Shown: in pieces, positions 32,856 through 42,940 of the stretch
Layout: each line of letters begins with the position of its first letter
Numbering within the stretch: position 1 is the first letter of the stretch
Source of the DNA: Candidatus Gastranaerophilales bacterium
GTDB taxonomy: Bacteria > Cyanobacteriota > Vampirovibrionia > Gastranaerophilales > Gastranaerophilaceae
Length of the DNA stretch: 53,565 bases
Assembly (NCBI GenBank): GCA_944324235.1
Contig: CALUVN010000006.1
Coordinates: forward strand, 1 to 53,565
Reading direction: 5' to 3'
Translations under genes and position numbers: made by a program
The notes under the pieces: model-generated
Databases searched by the model: none
Told to the model about the DNA's origin: nothing
Seen by the model: the letters and a program-made list of their open reading frames with translations, nothing else

Positions 32856-33716
32856 ATGACAATTAGTGTTAACAGCAAGAAAAAGCAAGTAAAGAAAACT
32901 TTTGACGAATTATTAATGGATTTACGTACAAGCAATTCCGAAAAAGTTAGATATAACGCTGCAAGAATTCTTGGTGAAATGGGCGATTCCAAAGCCGTTG
33001 AACCTCTTATTGATGTATTAAAACATGATAAAAACGGCTCCGTAAGATTATATGCAGCCCGCGCTCTCGGCGAACTCGGCGATTCTAAAGCAACAACTCA
33101 CTTAATTGAATCATTACGTGAAGACAGAAATGTGGACGTAAGAGTTCGTGCAGCACGTGCACTCGGACGTTTGGGCGGTGCAATCGTTGTTGAGCCTCTT
33201 GTTGAAGCTTTAAACGATGAAAACCCGCAAGTATGCATTACTGCAACCGATGCTTTGATTGAAATCGGTGATGTTGCAACAGATGCTTTGATTGCATCTT
33301 TAGACCACGAAAAAGTTAACGTAAGATGCGATGCTACAAGAGCACTCGGCGAAATCGGCAACAAAAAAGCAGTTGATAAAGTTATCAATATGCTTTATGA
33401 CGAATGGGTTAACGTAAGAATTTACGCAGTAACTTCTCTTGGCAAACTTAACGATACAAAAGCAGTTCCTGCATTGATTGACGTTATGAAAAACCGTTCT
33501 GAAAATGAACTTGTAAGAGCCGGTGCAGCAGCAGCATTAGGCGTTTTGAGAGACCAAAGAGCATTGCTTCCGTTGAGAGAATTGATTATGGAAGCTGAAG
33601 AGCTCGGCGAACTCGAAGATACTGCATTGAAATCATTCAAGAAAATTATGGCAGCTAACTGGCAGGCTATTCCAGGTGCAACTGCCCAAAAGAAACCAGT
33701 TACCGCAACTTTCTAG
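32856..33716 (+). CDS. HEAT-repeat protein (PBS-lyase-like repeats)
   Basis: 286 residues with about eight tandem units of about 31 residues. The core reads VRYNAARILGEMGDSKAVEPLIDVL, VRLYAARALGELGDSKAT, VRVRAARALGRLGG and so on, the short HEAT/PBS-lyase type seen in phycobilin lyases CpcE/CpcF and in many scaffold proteins. There are no catalytic residues, so a protein-binding scaffold is most likely. Nothing else in the window concerns phycobilins, so a bilin lyase role is not proposed. A good GGAGGA site and a strong terminator suggest a single, well-expressed gene. Confidence 0.88.
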   Translation: MTISVNSKKKQVKKTFDELLMDLRTSNSEKVRYNAARILGEMGDSKAVEPLIDVLKHDKNGSVRLYAARALGELGDSKATTHLIESLREDRNVDVRVRAARALGRLGGAIVVEPLVEALNDENPQVCITATDALIEIGDVATDALIASLDHEKVNVRCDATRALGEIGNKKAVDKVINMLYDEWVNVRIYAVTSLGKLNDTKAVPALIDVMKNRSENELVRAGAAAALGVLRDQRALLPLRELIMEAEELGELEDTALKSFKKIMAANWQAIPGATAQKKPVTATF

Positions 33717-33754
33717 AAAGTTGTTCACAATAGCAATCCCGAAATTGTTATAAT

Positions 33755-33786
33755 AAAAAGCCTTCGTTAAATAACGGGGGCTTTTT
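33755..33786 (+). terminator. Rho-independent terminator after HEAT-repeat gene
   Basis: A 15-bp stem (A5-GCC-TT-CGTTA paired with TAACGGGGGC-T5, two G-T pairs) with a 2-nt loop, ending in T5. It is nearly symmetric and also closes the convergent glycosyltransferase gene. Confidence 0.85.
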
Positions 33787-34753
33787 AGTGTTTGAAGATT
33801 TTTTTCAGGCGGCGGAAGGCAAAGTAAAATTTGAGCGGTTTTTTATAAAATCTGCGCCGCAGTCTTTTATATTTAGGGTTATCTTTAAGCGTGTTGTCGA
33901 TTTGTTCAAAAAGTTCATTCACAAGCGGCTGAATTTCATCGATGTCGGAAATTTCTGCTCTGTCAATCGTGATTTTTATATAGCTCATAATTCTGAGAGC
34001 GAGGTTGTACAGAATTCCGCTGTCCGTAATATTATATTTTTCAATAATATTTTGCATATCTTTCACGCACCGGTAAGGAACTTTCAGTGCCTTGTTGAGG
34101 GTGGAACTGGAGTTCTCGCGGCAGTTGCGGTAATGGTAAAATGCTTTGTCCGTATAGAGAATTTTTTCGGCTTTGTAAAGCGATTCAAGCTGAAAAGGGT
34201 TGTCGACCCACGATGTACCGGCTTTTTCTATAAAAAATATTTCGTTTTCCATCAGAAAATTTCGGCTGTATAAACAAGACCAGATTGACGGGTGTGAAGA
34301 TATTAAAACGGGAAATTCTTTCAGGGTAAAAGTTCTGTCCTGCGGAATTTTCAGGTCATTAAAACAAACCGCCGAGCGAATTTCGTCAAAATAAATGTAA
34401 GCTGATTTAATAATATCCGCTTTATAGGAGTTAATTTTTTCATAAAGTACAGCCAGCATATCTTCATCAATAAAATCGTCGCTTTCGACGATTGAAATAT
34501 ATTTTCCGCAAGCTTTTTTAATCCCTGTATTTACGGCTTTTCCGTAGCCCTGATTTTGTTCAAAACGGATGACTTTTATACGCGTATCATTTTTTTGATA
34601 ATCCTCAATTATTTTGCGTTCGGCATCTGCCGCGCCGTTATCTATCAAAATAATTTCAATGTCTTTTAAGCTTTGTCTGACAATACTGTCAAGACATTGC
34701 CGCAGATATTTTTCAACATTATAGACGGGTACAATTACGGAAACCTCAGGCAT
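33785..34753 (-). CDS. Family 2 glycosyltransferase
   Basis: 322 residues from the ATG at 34753 (GGAG 8 nt upstream). GT-A fold: SVIVPVYNVEKYLRQCLDS, IEIILIDNGAAD (the usual DDGS is here DNGA), EQNQGYGKAVNTGI, IVESDDF (DxD metal site), and a basic C-terminus (RLRRRFYKKPLKFYFAFRRLKKIF) likely to touch the membrane. It adds sugars to a surface polymer or lipid. It overlaps the preceding glycosyltransferase by 8 nt, so the two are coupled. Acceptor unknown. Confidence 0.88.
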   Translation of the reverse strand: MPEVSVIVPVYNVEKYLRQCLDSIVRQSLKDIEIILIDNGAADAERKIIEDYQKNDTRIKVIRFEQNQGYGKAVNTGIKKACGKYISIVESDDFIDEDMLAVLYEKINSYKADIIKSAYIYFDEIRSAVCFNDLKIPQDRTFTLKEFPVLISSHPSIWSCLYSRNFLMENEIFFIEKAGTSWVDNPFQLESLYKAEKILYTDKAFYHYRNCRENSSSTLNKALKVPYRCVKDMQNIIEKYNITDSGILYNLALRIMSYIKITIDRAEISDIDEIQPLVNELFEQIDNTLKDNPKYKRLRRRFYKKPLKFYFAFRRLKKIFKH

Positions 34754-35717
34754 TATGCAATTCTCCGTCAATTATTTCTTTTGCGTCAGGATACATTTTC
34801 ATAAACATATTAGCTGCATCCTCTCCTGAAACACCTTGTGCCGAATTCGGGCCGTTAACCTGATACAAACCGACCTGCTGGGAATTTTCTATCAGATAAA
34901 ATTTTAATTTATAACCGTTTCTGCAAGGGACAAATCTTGTTTTGTTTCTGACGGCATTTATCCAGAACCACGCATCGTCGTTTGTGGGAATGATTGTCAT
35001 AAATTTTTCTTTGTTCATAACATCTTTATGCAGTGCATGCGGAGGGTATAAAACTCCGCCGAAACCTATAAACGGATTTAAATACGACGGACGATAAGAA
35101 CTGTCATAGATATAGCTTCTTCGTTTCAGTTTGAAGGATTTATCTTTTTGCGGAACTAATCTGTTTGCGCGTGCTCCGATTATGCAATCAGGATATTTTT
35201 TGTGTTCTTCAAGCAGATTTTTCACTAAATCTTTGTCATAATAGTAGTCGTCATCAACGGTTATGATAATATCATCAGGATACTCTGCAAGCGCCGGAAT
35301 AAGTTTTTTGTAAGATTTTATATTATCGCACCATTTAATGGTAAGCCCGAAAGTTTGCAGGTTGGTGAGATTTTCGGGAAGCTTTTTGTCCGGAAAATCC
35401 TCTGTCGCCAGCCATAAAACTACTTCATCAGGTTTGACTGTCTGCTCCAGAAGTGTTGAAATTGTTTTGTACACGCTATTTATTCTCGGCGGAAAAGTTG
35501 TAAGTGATACTATAATTTTCGGATTGCGTTTATCTGTTGTTATTCCTTTTTCCGTGACTTCCGTAAATTTTATTTCAGGCGAAAACTTTTTGCAGAATTT
35601 TATCCCGAAAATTCTTATCACATAATGGTCGTCGATTTCGTAAACAGAAAATAACATTGATAAAAAACTCTTAACATTTTGATAAAATTCAATTAATCGT
35701 AATTGATGATTATTCAA
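34746..35717 (-). CDS. GT-A type glycosyltransferase-like protein
   Basis: 323 residues starting at a TTG with AGGGAG 7 nt upstream. IIVSLTTFPPRINSVYKTISTLLEQTVKPDEVVLWLA begins the nucleotide-sugar domain; IIITVDDDYYYDKDLV holds the DxD; NDDAWFWINAV and PNSAQGVSG lie near the acceptor side. This arrangement recurs in capsule and LPS glycosyltransferases. No membrane helix is evident. It heads a two-gene envelope unit with the next glycosyltransferase. Confidence 0.82.
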   Translation of the reverse strand: MNNHQLRLIEFYQNVKSFLSMLFSVYEIDDHYVIRIFGIKFCKKFSPEIKFTEVTEKGITTDKRNPKIIVSLTTFPPRINSVYKTISTLLEQTVKPDEVVLWLATEDFPDKKLPENLTNLQTFGLTIKWCDNIKSYKKLIPALAEYPDDIIITVDDDYYYDKDLVKNLLEEHKKYPDCIIGARANRLVPQKDKSFKLKRRSYIYDSSYRPSYLNPFIGFGGVLYPPHALHKDVMNKEKFMTIIPTNDDAWFWINAVRNKTRFVPCRNGYKLKFYLIENSQQVGLYQVNGPNSAQGVSGEDAANMFMKMYPDAKEIIDGELHNA

Positions 35718-35797
35718 AATTTAACTCCCTTATTAGCCTGTATTTATATATTATCCGAAAAATCAAAAAAATAATATATATAATGTATGAATTTATA

Positions 35798-35826
35798 TTG
35801 ACAATACTGACGTAATTTTTTACGAT
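35798..35826 (+). promoter_or_regulatory. Sigma70 promoter of the RND efflux operon
   Basis: Perfect -35 TTGACA (35798-35803), 17-bp spacer, -10 TACGAT (35821-35826). The expected start is near 35833. Confidence 0.6.
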
Positions 35827-35829
35827 AGT

Positions 35830-35838
35830 TGTAGAAAA
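35830..35838 (-). promoter_or_regulatory. DnaA-box-like 9-mer at the efflux operon start site
   Basis: TTTTCTACA on the minus strand, identical to the oriC boxes, sits over the predicted transcription start. A similar single copy lies at 19177-19185. Regulation by DnaA is a hypothesis; single 9-mers occur by chance in AT-rich DNA. Confidence 0.35.
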
Positions 35839-35867
35839 ATATACACCTTAAATTTGGGGAGAGAAGT

Positions 35868-37016
35868 ATGAAATACAGTTTATCTAGGAAACAATGGGGT
35901 ATTCTGATTTTACTGGTAATCATTGTACCTATTATATACAATAAAACATCAGGATTTATATCCGGTATGATTCAGCAGCAGATGATGAAAATGCCAAAAG
36001 AAGTGGAAGTTGATAATCCGCATCTTGAAAGTGTTAACGTTTCAGCCGAAGCAACAGGAAGAGTTGAGGCTAAATATTCTGTTGACCTTGTTGCACGTGT
36101 TCCCGGATTTTTGCTGAAGAAATACTTTAAAGAAGGTGATTTTGTTAAAGAAGGTCAGGTTCTGTTCCAGATTGACCCGAGAGAATATCAGATTGAAGTT
36201 AACAACTCGGCGGCTAATGTAAACCAGTACAGCGCTTTGCTAAAAAATGCACAGCAGGAACTCGACAGAGCAAATGCCCTGATTAAAGAAGATTTAATCA
36301 GCCGTTCCGATGTTGACCTGAGTCTTGCTTCAAGAAACCAGAATAAAGCACTTCTTGACGCGGCAAAACAACAACTTGAACTTGCCAAAGTTAACCTGAG
36401 TTATACGACTATTAAATCCCCGATTGACGGAAGAATAGGTAAAGTTAATATTACGGAAGGCAACTACGTAACGGCAACTTCGGGTTCGCTTGTTAATATA
36501 TCAAGTACAGACCCTGTCTATGTTACTTTCAGCCTTAAAGATAACGATTTTGTAAATCTTTTACGCTCCAGCAATCAGCTGCGTGATGTTGAGGTTAAAG
36601 TTCAGTTTGACGACGGCGGCTGGTATCCTTACAGCGGAAAGATTAACTTTGTTGATAATAAGGTTGACAAAGATTCCGGTACAATAACTATCCGCGCAAC
36701 TTTTGAAAACCCTAAAGGCTGGCTTGTTCCGGGTACTTATATGAAAGTTAAACTTACCGCGCCGAAAATAATTCAATATCTGACAGTTCCTCAAGCCTGT
36801 ACAAAAGGCGACCCGATGAGCGGTTATTACGTTTGGACTGTGGAAGATAACAAAGCTGTCAGAAAAAATATTAAAGTTTCTGACGATATTAACAATAACT
36901 GGGTAGTCGACAGCGGTTTGAACCTTTCTGACGTTGTTGTTGTTTCGGGTATCCAAAACATCAACTCGGAAGGTCAAAAACTTAAAATTGTCGACAAATC
37001 AAAAGAAGAAAAATAA
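35868..37016 (+). CDS. RND efflux periplasmic adaptor (HlyD/AcrA family)
   Basis: 382 residues, GGGGAGAG before the ATG. A membrane anchor lies at 9-29, a barrel-sandwich/lipoyl half-motif at ARVPGFLLKKYFKEGDFVKEGQVLFQIDP, an alpha-hairpin at about 100-170 (EVNNSAANVNQYSALLKNAQQEL...), the second lipoyl half at TTIKSPIDGRIGK, then beta-barrel and membrane-proximal domains. It joins the inner-membrane pump to the TolC channel. First gene of a tight three-gene operon (18 bp to the pump). Confidence 0.93.
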   Translation: MKYSLSRKQWGILILLVIIVPIIYNKTSGFISGMIQQQMMKMPKEVEVDNPHLESVNVSAEATGRVEAKYSVDLVARVPGFLLKKYFKEGDFVKEGQVLFQIDPREYQIEVNNSAANVNQYSALLKNAQQELDRANALIKEDLISRSDVDLSLASRNQNKALLDAAKQQLELAKVNLSYTTIKSPIDGRIGKVNITEGNYVTATSGSLVNISSTDPVYVTFSLKDNDFVNLLRSSNQLRDVEVKVQFDDGGWYPYSGKINFVDNKVDKDSGTITIRATFENPKGWLVPGTYMKVKLTAPKIIQYLTVPQACTKGDPMSGYYVWTVEDNKAVRKNIKVSDDINNNWVVDSGLNLSDVVVVSGIQNINSEGQKLKIVDKSKEEK

Positions 37017-37034
37017 TAAACGGGAAATTTTAAT

Positions 37035-40000
37035 ATGAAACAAATATTTGACAGAGAAAAACTGTATTTCTTTATAAGAAAACCGAGATTTGCTCTTGTA
37101 ATTTCAATCTGTATAGTCATTCTCGGTTTAATCTCATTGATGAGTTTGAAACAGGAGAGTTATCCTGATGTAACACCTCCTCAGGTAAGGGTATCAGCTT
37201 CCTATCAGGGTGCAAGTGCCGAGGTTATAGAATCATCCGTTGCAACAATTCTGGAAAACAAACTCAACGGTGTTGAAAATATGACCTATATGACTTCCAC
37301 ATCATACGATGGAAGTTATACACTGACTTTGTATTTCAAGGTCGGAACAGACAAAAACATTAACCTGATGAATGTTCAAAACTTAATTCAGCGTGTTCAA
37401 TCCCAACTGCCTGAAGAAGTTCAAAGGACAGGTGTTACTGCAATCAGCCGTTCTTCCGGTTCAGGTGCGGTAATTCTTACTTTATATCCGGAATCAGGTG
37501 ACTGGACACAATTGGATTTGACAAACTATGGTTCTATATATATTAAAGACGAACTCAAACGTGTCGAAGGTGTTGCTGATGTAATGGTATTCGGGGGCGG
37601 CAATTACTCAATGAGAATATGGCTTGACCCGCAAAAAATGGCAGGACTTAACATTTCAACAACTGAGGTTAAAAATGCCATAACCAGCCAGAATACTCAG
37701 GTAGCTGCAGGTGCGCTCGGTCAGCTTCCTACAGATGAAAAAAGAGCACTCCAGCTTACCCTCAAAACTCCGGGACGTCTTTCCGATGTAAAAGAATTTG
37801 AAAATATAATTATCCGTTCAAATATGGACGGCTCAAATGTAAGAATTAAAGATATCGCAAGAGTAGAACTCGGTGCGGAATCTTATTCAAACCTCGGTCT
37901 TGTAAACGGCAAACCTTCTGCGGTTGTTGTTATTTCACAGCTGCCTGATGCCAACGTTATTAATATGTCAAAAGCGATTAAGGCAAAGGTAAACGAGTTA
38001 AATTCCAGATTAACTAACGGTATCAAAATTCTATACGTTAAAGATGACGCTGATTTTATTCACGAATCTATGGTGGAGGTTGAATTTACAATTCTTTTAA
38101 CAGCGTTAATCGTTGTAATAATTATATTCCTGTTTCTCGGAGACGGTATGGCAACGCTTGTTCCGTGTGTCACGATTCCTGTATCGCTTGTCGGAACATT
38201 CTTTGTCCTGAAGGCTCTGGATATGTCCATAAATCTTCTGTCATTGTTTGCACTTGTATTAGCCGTTGCGGTTGTAGTTGACGACGCTATCGTTGTTATC
38301 GAGAACGTTAAGCGGCACATTGATGAGGGCAAATCTGCAGTTATGGCAACCCAGCTTACTATGGAAGAGGTAGGGTTTGCACTTGTTGCTATGGCTCTGG
38401 TATTAATGGCGGTATTTGTACCGATTACGTTTATGGGCGGTATGACAGGTGTTATGTATAAACAGTTTGCGGTTTGTATTGCGGTGTCCATTGCACTTTC
38501 AGCAGTTTGTGCGCTGACGCTTTCGCCTGCAATGTGCTCGCATTTCCTCGGACAGGAAAAGAAACCGCACGATGTATATAAATTCCCGTTCCTCAAAACT
38601 TTAGACCACATCAAAGAAAGAATTGAAACAAGAACAGATGTTCTGGTGCGTAAATTTAATGAAATGTTTGCTAAAGTGGAAGATTTCTATATGGAATATG
38701 TTGTAAAATTCGTGTACAACAAAAAACTTGTAGCAATATTCTATGCAGCGATACTTTTACTCACTCTTGTATCATTTAAAACGATATCAACAGGATTTAT
38801 TCCTGATGAAGATCAGGGTGTTCTGCTTGCAACAATAACACTTCCTGACGGTGCATCACTTCAAAGAACGGAACAGGTTTCAAGAAAATTTGTTGATCAG
38901 ATTAAGGATATTCCGGGGATTAATAAAGAAAAATTAACAGTGTTCGGCGGAGACGGTGCGGTGAACCAGTCAACCGTAATTATTCAGTTGTACGAACATA
39001 AAGAAAGAAAAATGAATCCGGTAAAATGGATTACAAGAAAAATAAAAGGGCAGGAAACGGATTTATCTCACGTTGCTGTTCTGAATAAAGTCAGAGCGAT
39101 TGCTGCAAATACAAAAGAAGCGTCAATTATGGCATTTTCACCGCCTGCAATTACCGGTATGAGTATGATGGGCGGGTTCGAATTCCAGATGCTATCTCAG
39201 GGGGAATACACTTCGCAGGATATGGAAAAATGGGCAAATACACTCATAGCAGCAGCCAATCAAGATCCATCCCTGTCTAACGTTAACACCTCATTTCAGG
39301 CAAACGTTCCGCAATATATTGTAGACATTGACTTTGAAAAAGCGCTTGCACAGAATATTGACCTGCAGGAACTCTATTCAACACTGTCTTCTATGCTCGG
39401 TACGTATTACGTAAACGATTTTAACAAATATGACAGGGTATTTAAGGTTCAAATGCAGGCAGAAAGCGATTTTCGTAACAAAGCTTCCGACCTTTCCGGA
39501 ATATATGTTAAAAATAAAAACGGTGTAATGGTTCCGATACTTTCGGTGGTTAAATTAAGACAAACCGTTGGTACAGCGGCAATTTCAAGATATAACCAGT
39601 ACAAATCAGTACAAATTCAAGGTCAGCAGGGCGCAGGAAAGAGTTCCGGTGACGCTATGAATGCGATGGAAGCGCTTGCCAAAAAGGTTCTGCCGTCCGA
39701 TATGACGTTTGACTGGTCCGGTACTTCCGCTCAGGAACGTGAAGCGTCAGGTCAAACCGCACTTATTATCAGTATGGCATTGATATTTGTATATTTATTC
39801 CTTGTTGCATTGTACGAAAGTTATACAATCCCGCTTGCCGTACTGTTGATTTCGCCTATTGCGGCATTGGGAGCGTTGATATTCCAGATGATGATTAACC
39901 AGTCATTTGATATCTATTCTCAGGTTGGTATGATTACTCTTATCGGTCTTGCAGCAAAACAATCCATTCTGATTGTCGAGTTTGCAAAAGAAGAACACGA

Positions 40001-40295
40001 AAAACACGGTCTTCCTGTAAAAGAAGCTGCAATTAAAGCTGCAAAACTGAGATTTAGAGCAATTATGATGACTGAACTTGCATTTATCATCGGGGTTATG
40101 CCGATGTTATTTGCTCAGGGTGCGGGTGCAAATTCAAGAATCTCTGTAGGTTCAACAGTATTCGGCGGTATGATAGCAGCCTGCACACTCGGTGCTGTTC
40201 TCACTCCTGCTTTTTATGTAATAGTTCAGGAGTTTGTTGATATGTTCCCGAAAAAAGAAATAACTGATAAAGATTTGGAGATTACGGTAAAATGA
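37035..40295 (+). CDS. RND multidrug efflux pump (AcrB/HAE1 type)
   Basis: 1086 residues, 12 membrane helices with two large periplasmic loops (about 40-340 and 565-885). Proton-relay acids are D416-D417 in [17 protein letters not shown]. The N-terminus ([24 protein letters not shown]) and the [26 protein letters not shown] block open the two halves. Drug/proton antiport is expected. The length is somewhat greater than AcrB (1049). Its stop overlaps the ATG of the TolC gene by 4 nt (ATGA). Confidence 0.95.
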   Translation: MKQIFDREKLYFFIRKPRFALVISICIVILGLISLMSLKQESYPDVTPPQVRVSASYQGASAEVIESSVATILENKLNGVENMTYMTSTSYDGSYTLTLYFKVGTDKNINLMNVQNLIQRVQSQLPEEVQRTGVTAISRSSGSGAVILTLYPESGDWTQLDLTNYGSIYIKDELKRVEGVADVMVFGGGNYSMRIWLDPQKMAGLNISTTEVKNAITSQNTQVAAGALGQLPTDEKRALQLTLKTPGRLSDVKEFENIIIRSNMDGSNVRIKDIARVELGAESYSNLGLVNGKPSAVVVISQLPDANVINMSKAIKAKVNELNSRLTNGIKILYVKDDADFIHESMVEVEFTILLTALIVVIIIFLFLGDGMATLVPCVTIPVSLVGTFFVLKALDMSINLLSLFALVLAVAVVVDDAIVVIENVKRHIDEGKSAVMATQLTMEEVGFALVAMALVLMAVFVPITFMGGMTGVMYKQFAVCIAVSIALSAVCALTLSPAMCSHFLGQEKKPHDVYKFPFLKTLDHIKERIETRTDVLVRKFNEMFAKVEDFYMEYVVKFVYNKKLVAIFYAAILLLTLVSFKTISTGFIPDEDQGVLLATITLPDGASLQRTEQVSRKFVDQIKDIPGINKEKLTVFGGDGAVNQSTVIIQLYEHKERKMNPVKWITRKIKGQETDLSHVAVLNKVRAIAANTKEASIMAFSPPAITGMSMMGGFEFQMLSQGEYTSQDMEKWANTLIAAANQDPSLSNVNTSFQANVPQYIVDIDFEKALAQNIDLQELYSTLSSMLGTYYVNDFNKYDRVFKVQMQAESDFRNKASDLSGIYVKNKNGVMVPILSVVKLRQTVGTAAISRYNQYKSVQIQGQQGAGKSSGDAMNAMEALAKKVLPSDMTFDWSGTSAQEREASGQTALIISMALIFVYLFLVALYESYTIPLAVLLISPIAALGALIFQMMINQSFDIYSQVGMITLIGLAAKQSILIVEFAKEEHEKHGLPVKEAAIKAAKLRFRAIMMTELAFIIGVMPMLFAQGAGANSRISVGSTVFGGMIAACTLGAVLTPAFYVIVQEFVDMFPKKEITDKDLEITVK

Positions 40296-41809
40296 AAAAG
40301 GTTTTAAATTTACTTTTAATATGCTCTGTTGTTGCATTTTCATCTGTTGTTGCAAATGCTGAGGATGCTAAGCAGCAGGTTGATATAGCCAAAAAGCCGG
40401 AAGAGATTCATATCGTAAAACCTGAAAAAGAAAAAAAGGTTAATAAAAAACGCGAACGCAAGAAAAATGCAGATAATGCCAAAACTAAGAAAGAATCTTC
40501 AAAAGAAGCTGAAGGTATGTATGAAACAAAATTCCCTGTGATTAACAGCCAGATAGAATATACTGATATGAACGGGGAAGTTACTCTTGCTGACTGTATA
40601 AGGCTTGCTATAACCCATCACCCTGCAATTATGTCCGCAATAAGCAATGCAGATATTTATAAATCACGGGTAGGACAGGCGTGGTCTAATTATTTTCCTA
40701 CAATTAGCGCAGGAGTAAACTATTCAAGGAATGATATGTTTATGACAATGGCCGGCTCTTACGCCAGAATGATGGCACAGAAATATAATATGTTTTACGT
40801 GCCGACAATTTCCGCGAATTTATTGCTGTTTGATTTTGGAAAAACCAAAGCTATGGCCGATTCTGCCAAAAGAAACTACGAAGCTTCAAGATATGACGCG
40901 GAAACAAGTATTGAAAGCGTAATATATAATGTAAAAGTTGCTTATTACAACCTTGTATTTGCGGAAATTCAGCAGACGGTTTATGAAGATACCGTAAAAG
41001 ACTTTGAATTACAACTGAAACAGGCGCGTGCCCAATATGAAATAGGTAAAAAGGCAAAAATCGACGTAACAACTGCAGAATATAACATGGGTAACGCCAA
41101 GGTTAACCTGATTAAAGCCAAAAATACAAAAGAACTTGCAGCCGCACAGCTTGCAAATGCTGTCGGTATTCCTGAACTGGAAAATGTTATATTGAAAGAT
41201 AAGTTAAATACAAAAAAATACGACGTTAATTTTGACGATTTACTTAATACCGCAGAAGAATCACGTCCGGCATTACTGTCTGCCAAAAAACTTATGGATG
41301 CGGCAGAATTGAATGTCAGGAGTGCCAAAAGAGCATTTACACCTGATTTGAGTGCGTTTGGTTCTTATAACTACGGCGGACGCCAGATTGACAGTGACTA
41401 TGGTTATCAATTCGGGGTTCAGCTGAACTACAACGCCTTTAACATTATGCTGTTGAAGAAACAGGTGGATGAAGCAACTGCGACTTACAAAAAGTATGTT
41501 GCCGATTATGAACAGCAGAAACAAAACGTTTATCTGGAAGTTAAAAGCGCTTATATAAGTCTGTTGAACTCACATGACAGCCTTGATGTTGCAAAGTTAG
41601 CGCTCCAGCAGGCAAAAGAACGTCAATATCAGGCATTTAGAAGATATCAGGTAGGTTTGGGCGATGCTATCGAATTTAAGGATGCGGAAAACTCGTATCT
41701 GAATGCACAGCTTGATTACTACTCAAACCTTCTTAACTACAACGTAAACGCAGCAGAACTTGAACGGGTAATCGGTGCACCTATCAAAGAATCTGAAATT
41801 GATTTATAA
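40292..41809 (+). CDS. TolC-family outer-membrane channel
   Basis: 505 residues with a signal peptide (about 1-23), then an unusual Lys/Glu-rich stretch (about 25-75: [15 protein letters not shown]) before the typical channel core. Core helices appear as two repeats: [19 protein letters not shown] ... and [19 protein letters not shown] ..., with NAVGIPEL and ERVIGAPI ending each helical hairpin. It forms a trimeric outer-membrane tunnel with the adaptor and pump upstream. The charged extension is not usual for the family. Its end overlaps the convergent gene at 41804 by 6 bp. Confidence 0.9.
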   Translation: MKKVLNLLLICSVVAFSSVVANAEDAKQQVDIAKKPEEIHIVKPEKEKKVNKKRERKKNADNAKTKKESSKEAEGMYETKFPVINSQIEYTDMNGEVTLADCIRLAITHHPAIMSAISNADIYKSRVGQAWSNYFPTISAGVNYSRNDMFMTMAGSYARMMAQKYNMFYVPTISANLLLFDFGKTKAMADSAKRNYEASRYDAETSIESVIYNVKVAYYNLVFAEIQQTVYEDTVKDFELQLKQARAQYEIGKKAKIDVTTAEYNMGNAKVNLIKAKNTKELAAAQLANAVGIPELENVILKDKLNTKKYDVNFDDLLNTAEESRPALLSAKKLMDAAELNVRSAKRAFTPDLSAFGSYNYGGRQIDSDYGYQFGVQLNYNAFNIMLLKKQVDEATATYKKYVADYEQQKQNVYLEVKSAYISLLNSHDSLDVAKLALQQAKERQYQAFRRYQVGLGDAIEFKDAENSYLNAQLDYYSNLLNYNVNAAELERVIGAPIKESEIDL

Positions 41810-42856
41810 CGAGTGTAAAGTATCAAGGTCTGATTTGATTTTTTCAATAAGAGCGCCGATACTTATATCTTCGATTAGAGCTTCTTTTGTATAAAGCATA
41901 GAGTACAGTTGATAGTCTATGCTTTTTATCGTGCCGTTAAACAGGTTTTTGAATTTACTTTCCTGTAATTTTTCAGAATATTTTTTTCGTAAATCCGAGT
42001 TTTTGCCCTCATCTGTTTCTTTGAAGATATACGCGCAGAATCTGTATTCATAGCCGCATATAGAAATTCCGATATCTTCTACCAGTCTGTCATTTGCATG
42101 AAGCCACAGCTGCAGTTCCGGAAGTTCTCTTTCATTATCTGTTCCTGTTATGACACGAATATCTTCTTTGTATGGTGTGTCTTGCAGAATTTTAGTTACA
42201 AGATTTGCGGCAGAGGCTTTTTGGAACATAACATCCAAATCAAGCTCAAGCAGTTTTTCTCTGTTTTCACCGTAAAAATTCCAGAAGGCACTGCAATTTT
42301 CTTCAAGAGTATACTTAAAAGAATTTTTCATACTAATTAACAGCTCAAGGCATTCTATATATTCTGACAGAAAACGGTCTGTAATACTTTGTGCTTTAAA
42401 CCTGTTCAAGAGTTCTTCATAAGTAAGGTAGGCGGTTTGTATATTATAACTTTTTTTGTAATCATAGTCGTCTTCTACTGACCAGTTTGTATTATGGAAA
42501 TTCAAGTCGGGGTATGTTATGACAAGAATCTTTTTGGGAGCTAAATTCTTTTTATCTGCATCTTGCCAGATAGATTCAATCTGCGGTTTATCTATGATGG
42601 ATTTTAATCGGTTTTCAATAATATAAAGTCCGTCGTCAAACTTAAGAGAGAGAGTCAAACCGTTTTGTCCGCGCAGAATTTTAGGTTTAGGGAGATTTGG
42701 CAAATTTTCATCAAAGAGCCCTGAATAGTTTTTCCATCTTTCATCGTCGTCGAGCAGCCAGCCCCAGAAGTTTGAGTGAAAAAGTTCCTGTGACGTTAAT
42801 GATAGCCTGAAAACTCTGTTTTTTGACAATTTATCCAATATTTCCTGCAGATTCAT
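41804..42856 (-). CDS. PD-(D/E)XK-like nuclease superfamily protein, possibly degenerate
   Basis: 350 residues, AGGAGG at normal distance from the ATG. LTSQELFHSNFWGWLLDDDE near 20-40 and DGLYIIENRLKSI near 75-87 follow the layout of PDDEXK_4-type proteins (SNLLAWLLD...IENKI). The usual catalytic E-N-K is E-N-R here, with a Lys three residues on. The remainder has no known motif. Relatives are found in defence or accessory contexts, but most are uncharacterised. No methyltransferase or toxin-antitoxin partner is adjacent. Confidence 0.6.
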   Translation of the reverse strand: MNLQEILDKLSKNRVFRLSLTSQELFHSNFWGWLLDDDERWKNYSGLFDENLPNLPKPKILRGQNGLTLSLKFDDGLYIIENRLKSIIDKPQIESIWQDADKKNLAPKKILVITYPDLNFHNTNWSVEDDYDYKKSYNIQTAYLTYEELLNRFKAQSITDRFLSEYIECLELLISMKNSFKYTLEENCSAFWNFYGENREKLLELDLDVMFQKASAANLVTKILQDTPYKEDIRVITGTDNERELPELQLWLHANDRLVEDIGISICGYEYRFCAYIFKETDEGKNSDLRKKYSEKLQESKFKNLFNGTIKSIDYQLYSMLYTKEALIEDISIGALIEKIKSDLDTLHSL

Positions 42857-42940
42857 ATAACTCCCTCCTTTTTTAATATTATCTCATAACGACTTTTAAT
42901 ATGAAAATTTTTATTATATCTTTATATTAAGAGGTATGAA

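Noticed and set aside
32856-33716. Phycobilin lyase (CpcE/CpcF)
   Set aside because: Only the generic HEAT repeats match; no phycobiliprotein or pigment genes are present.
38060-38614. 184-residue minus-strand frame rich in Ser/Thr/Ile
   Set aside because: Shadow of the RND pump's membrane segment; composition is typical of antisense translation.
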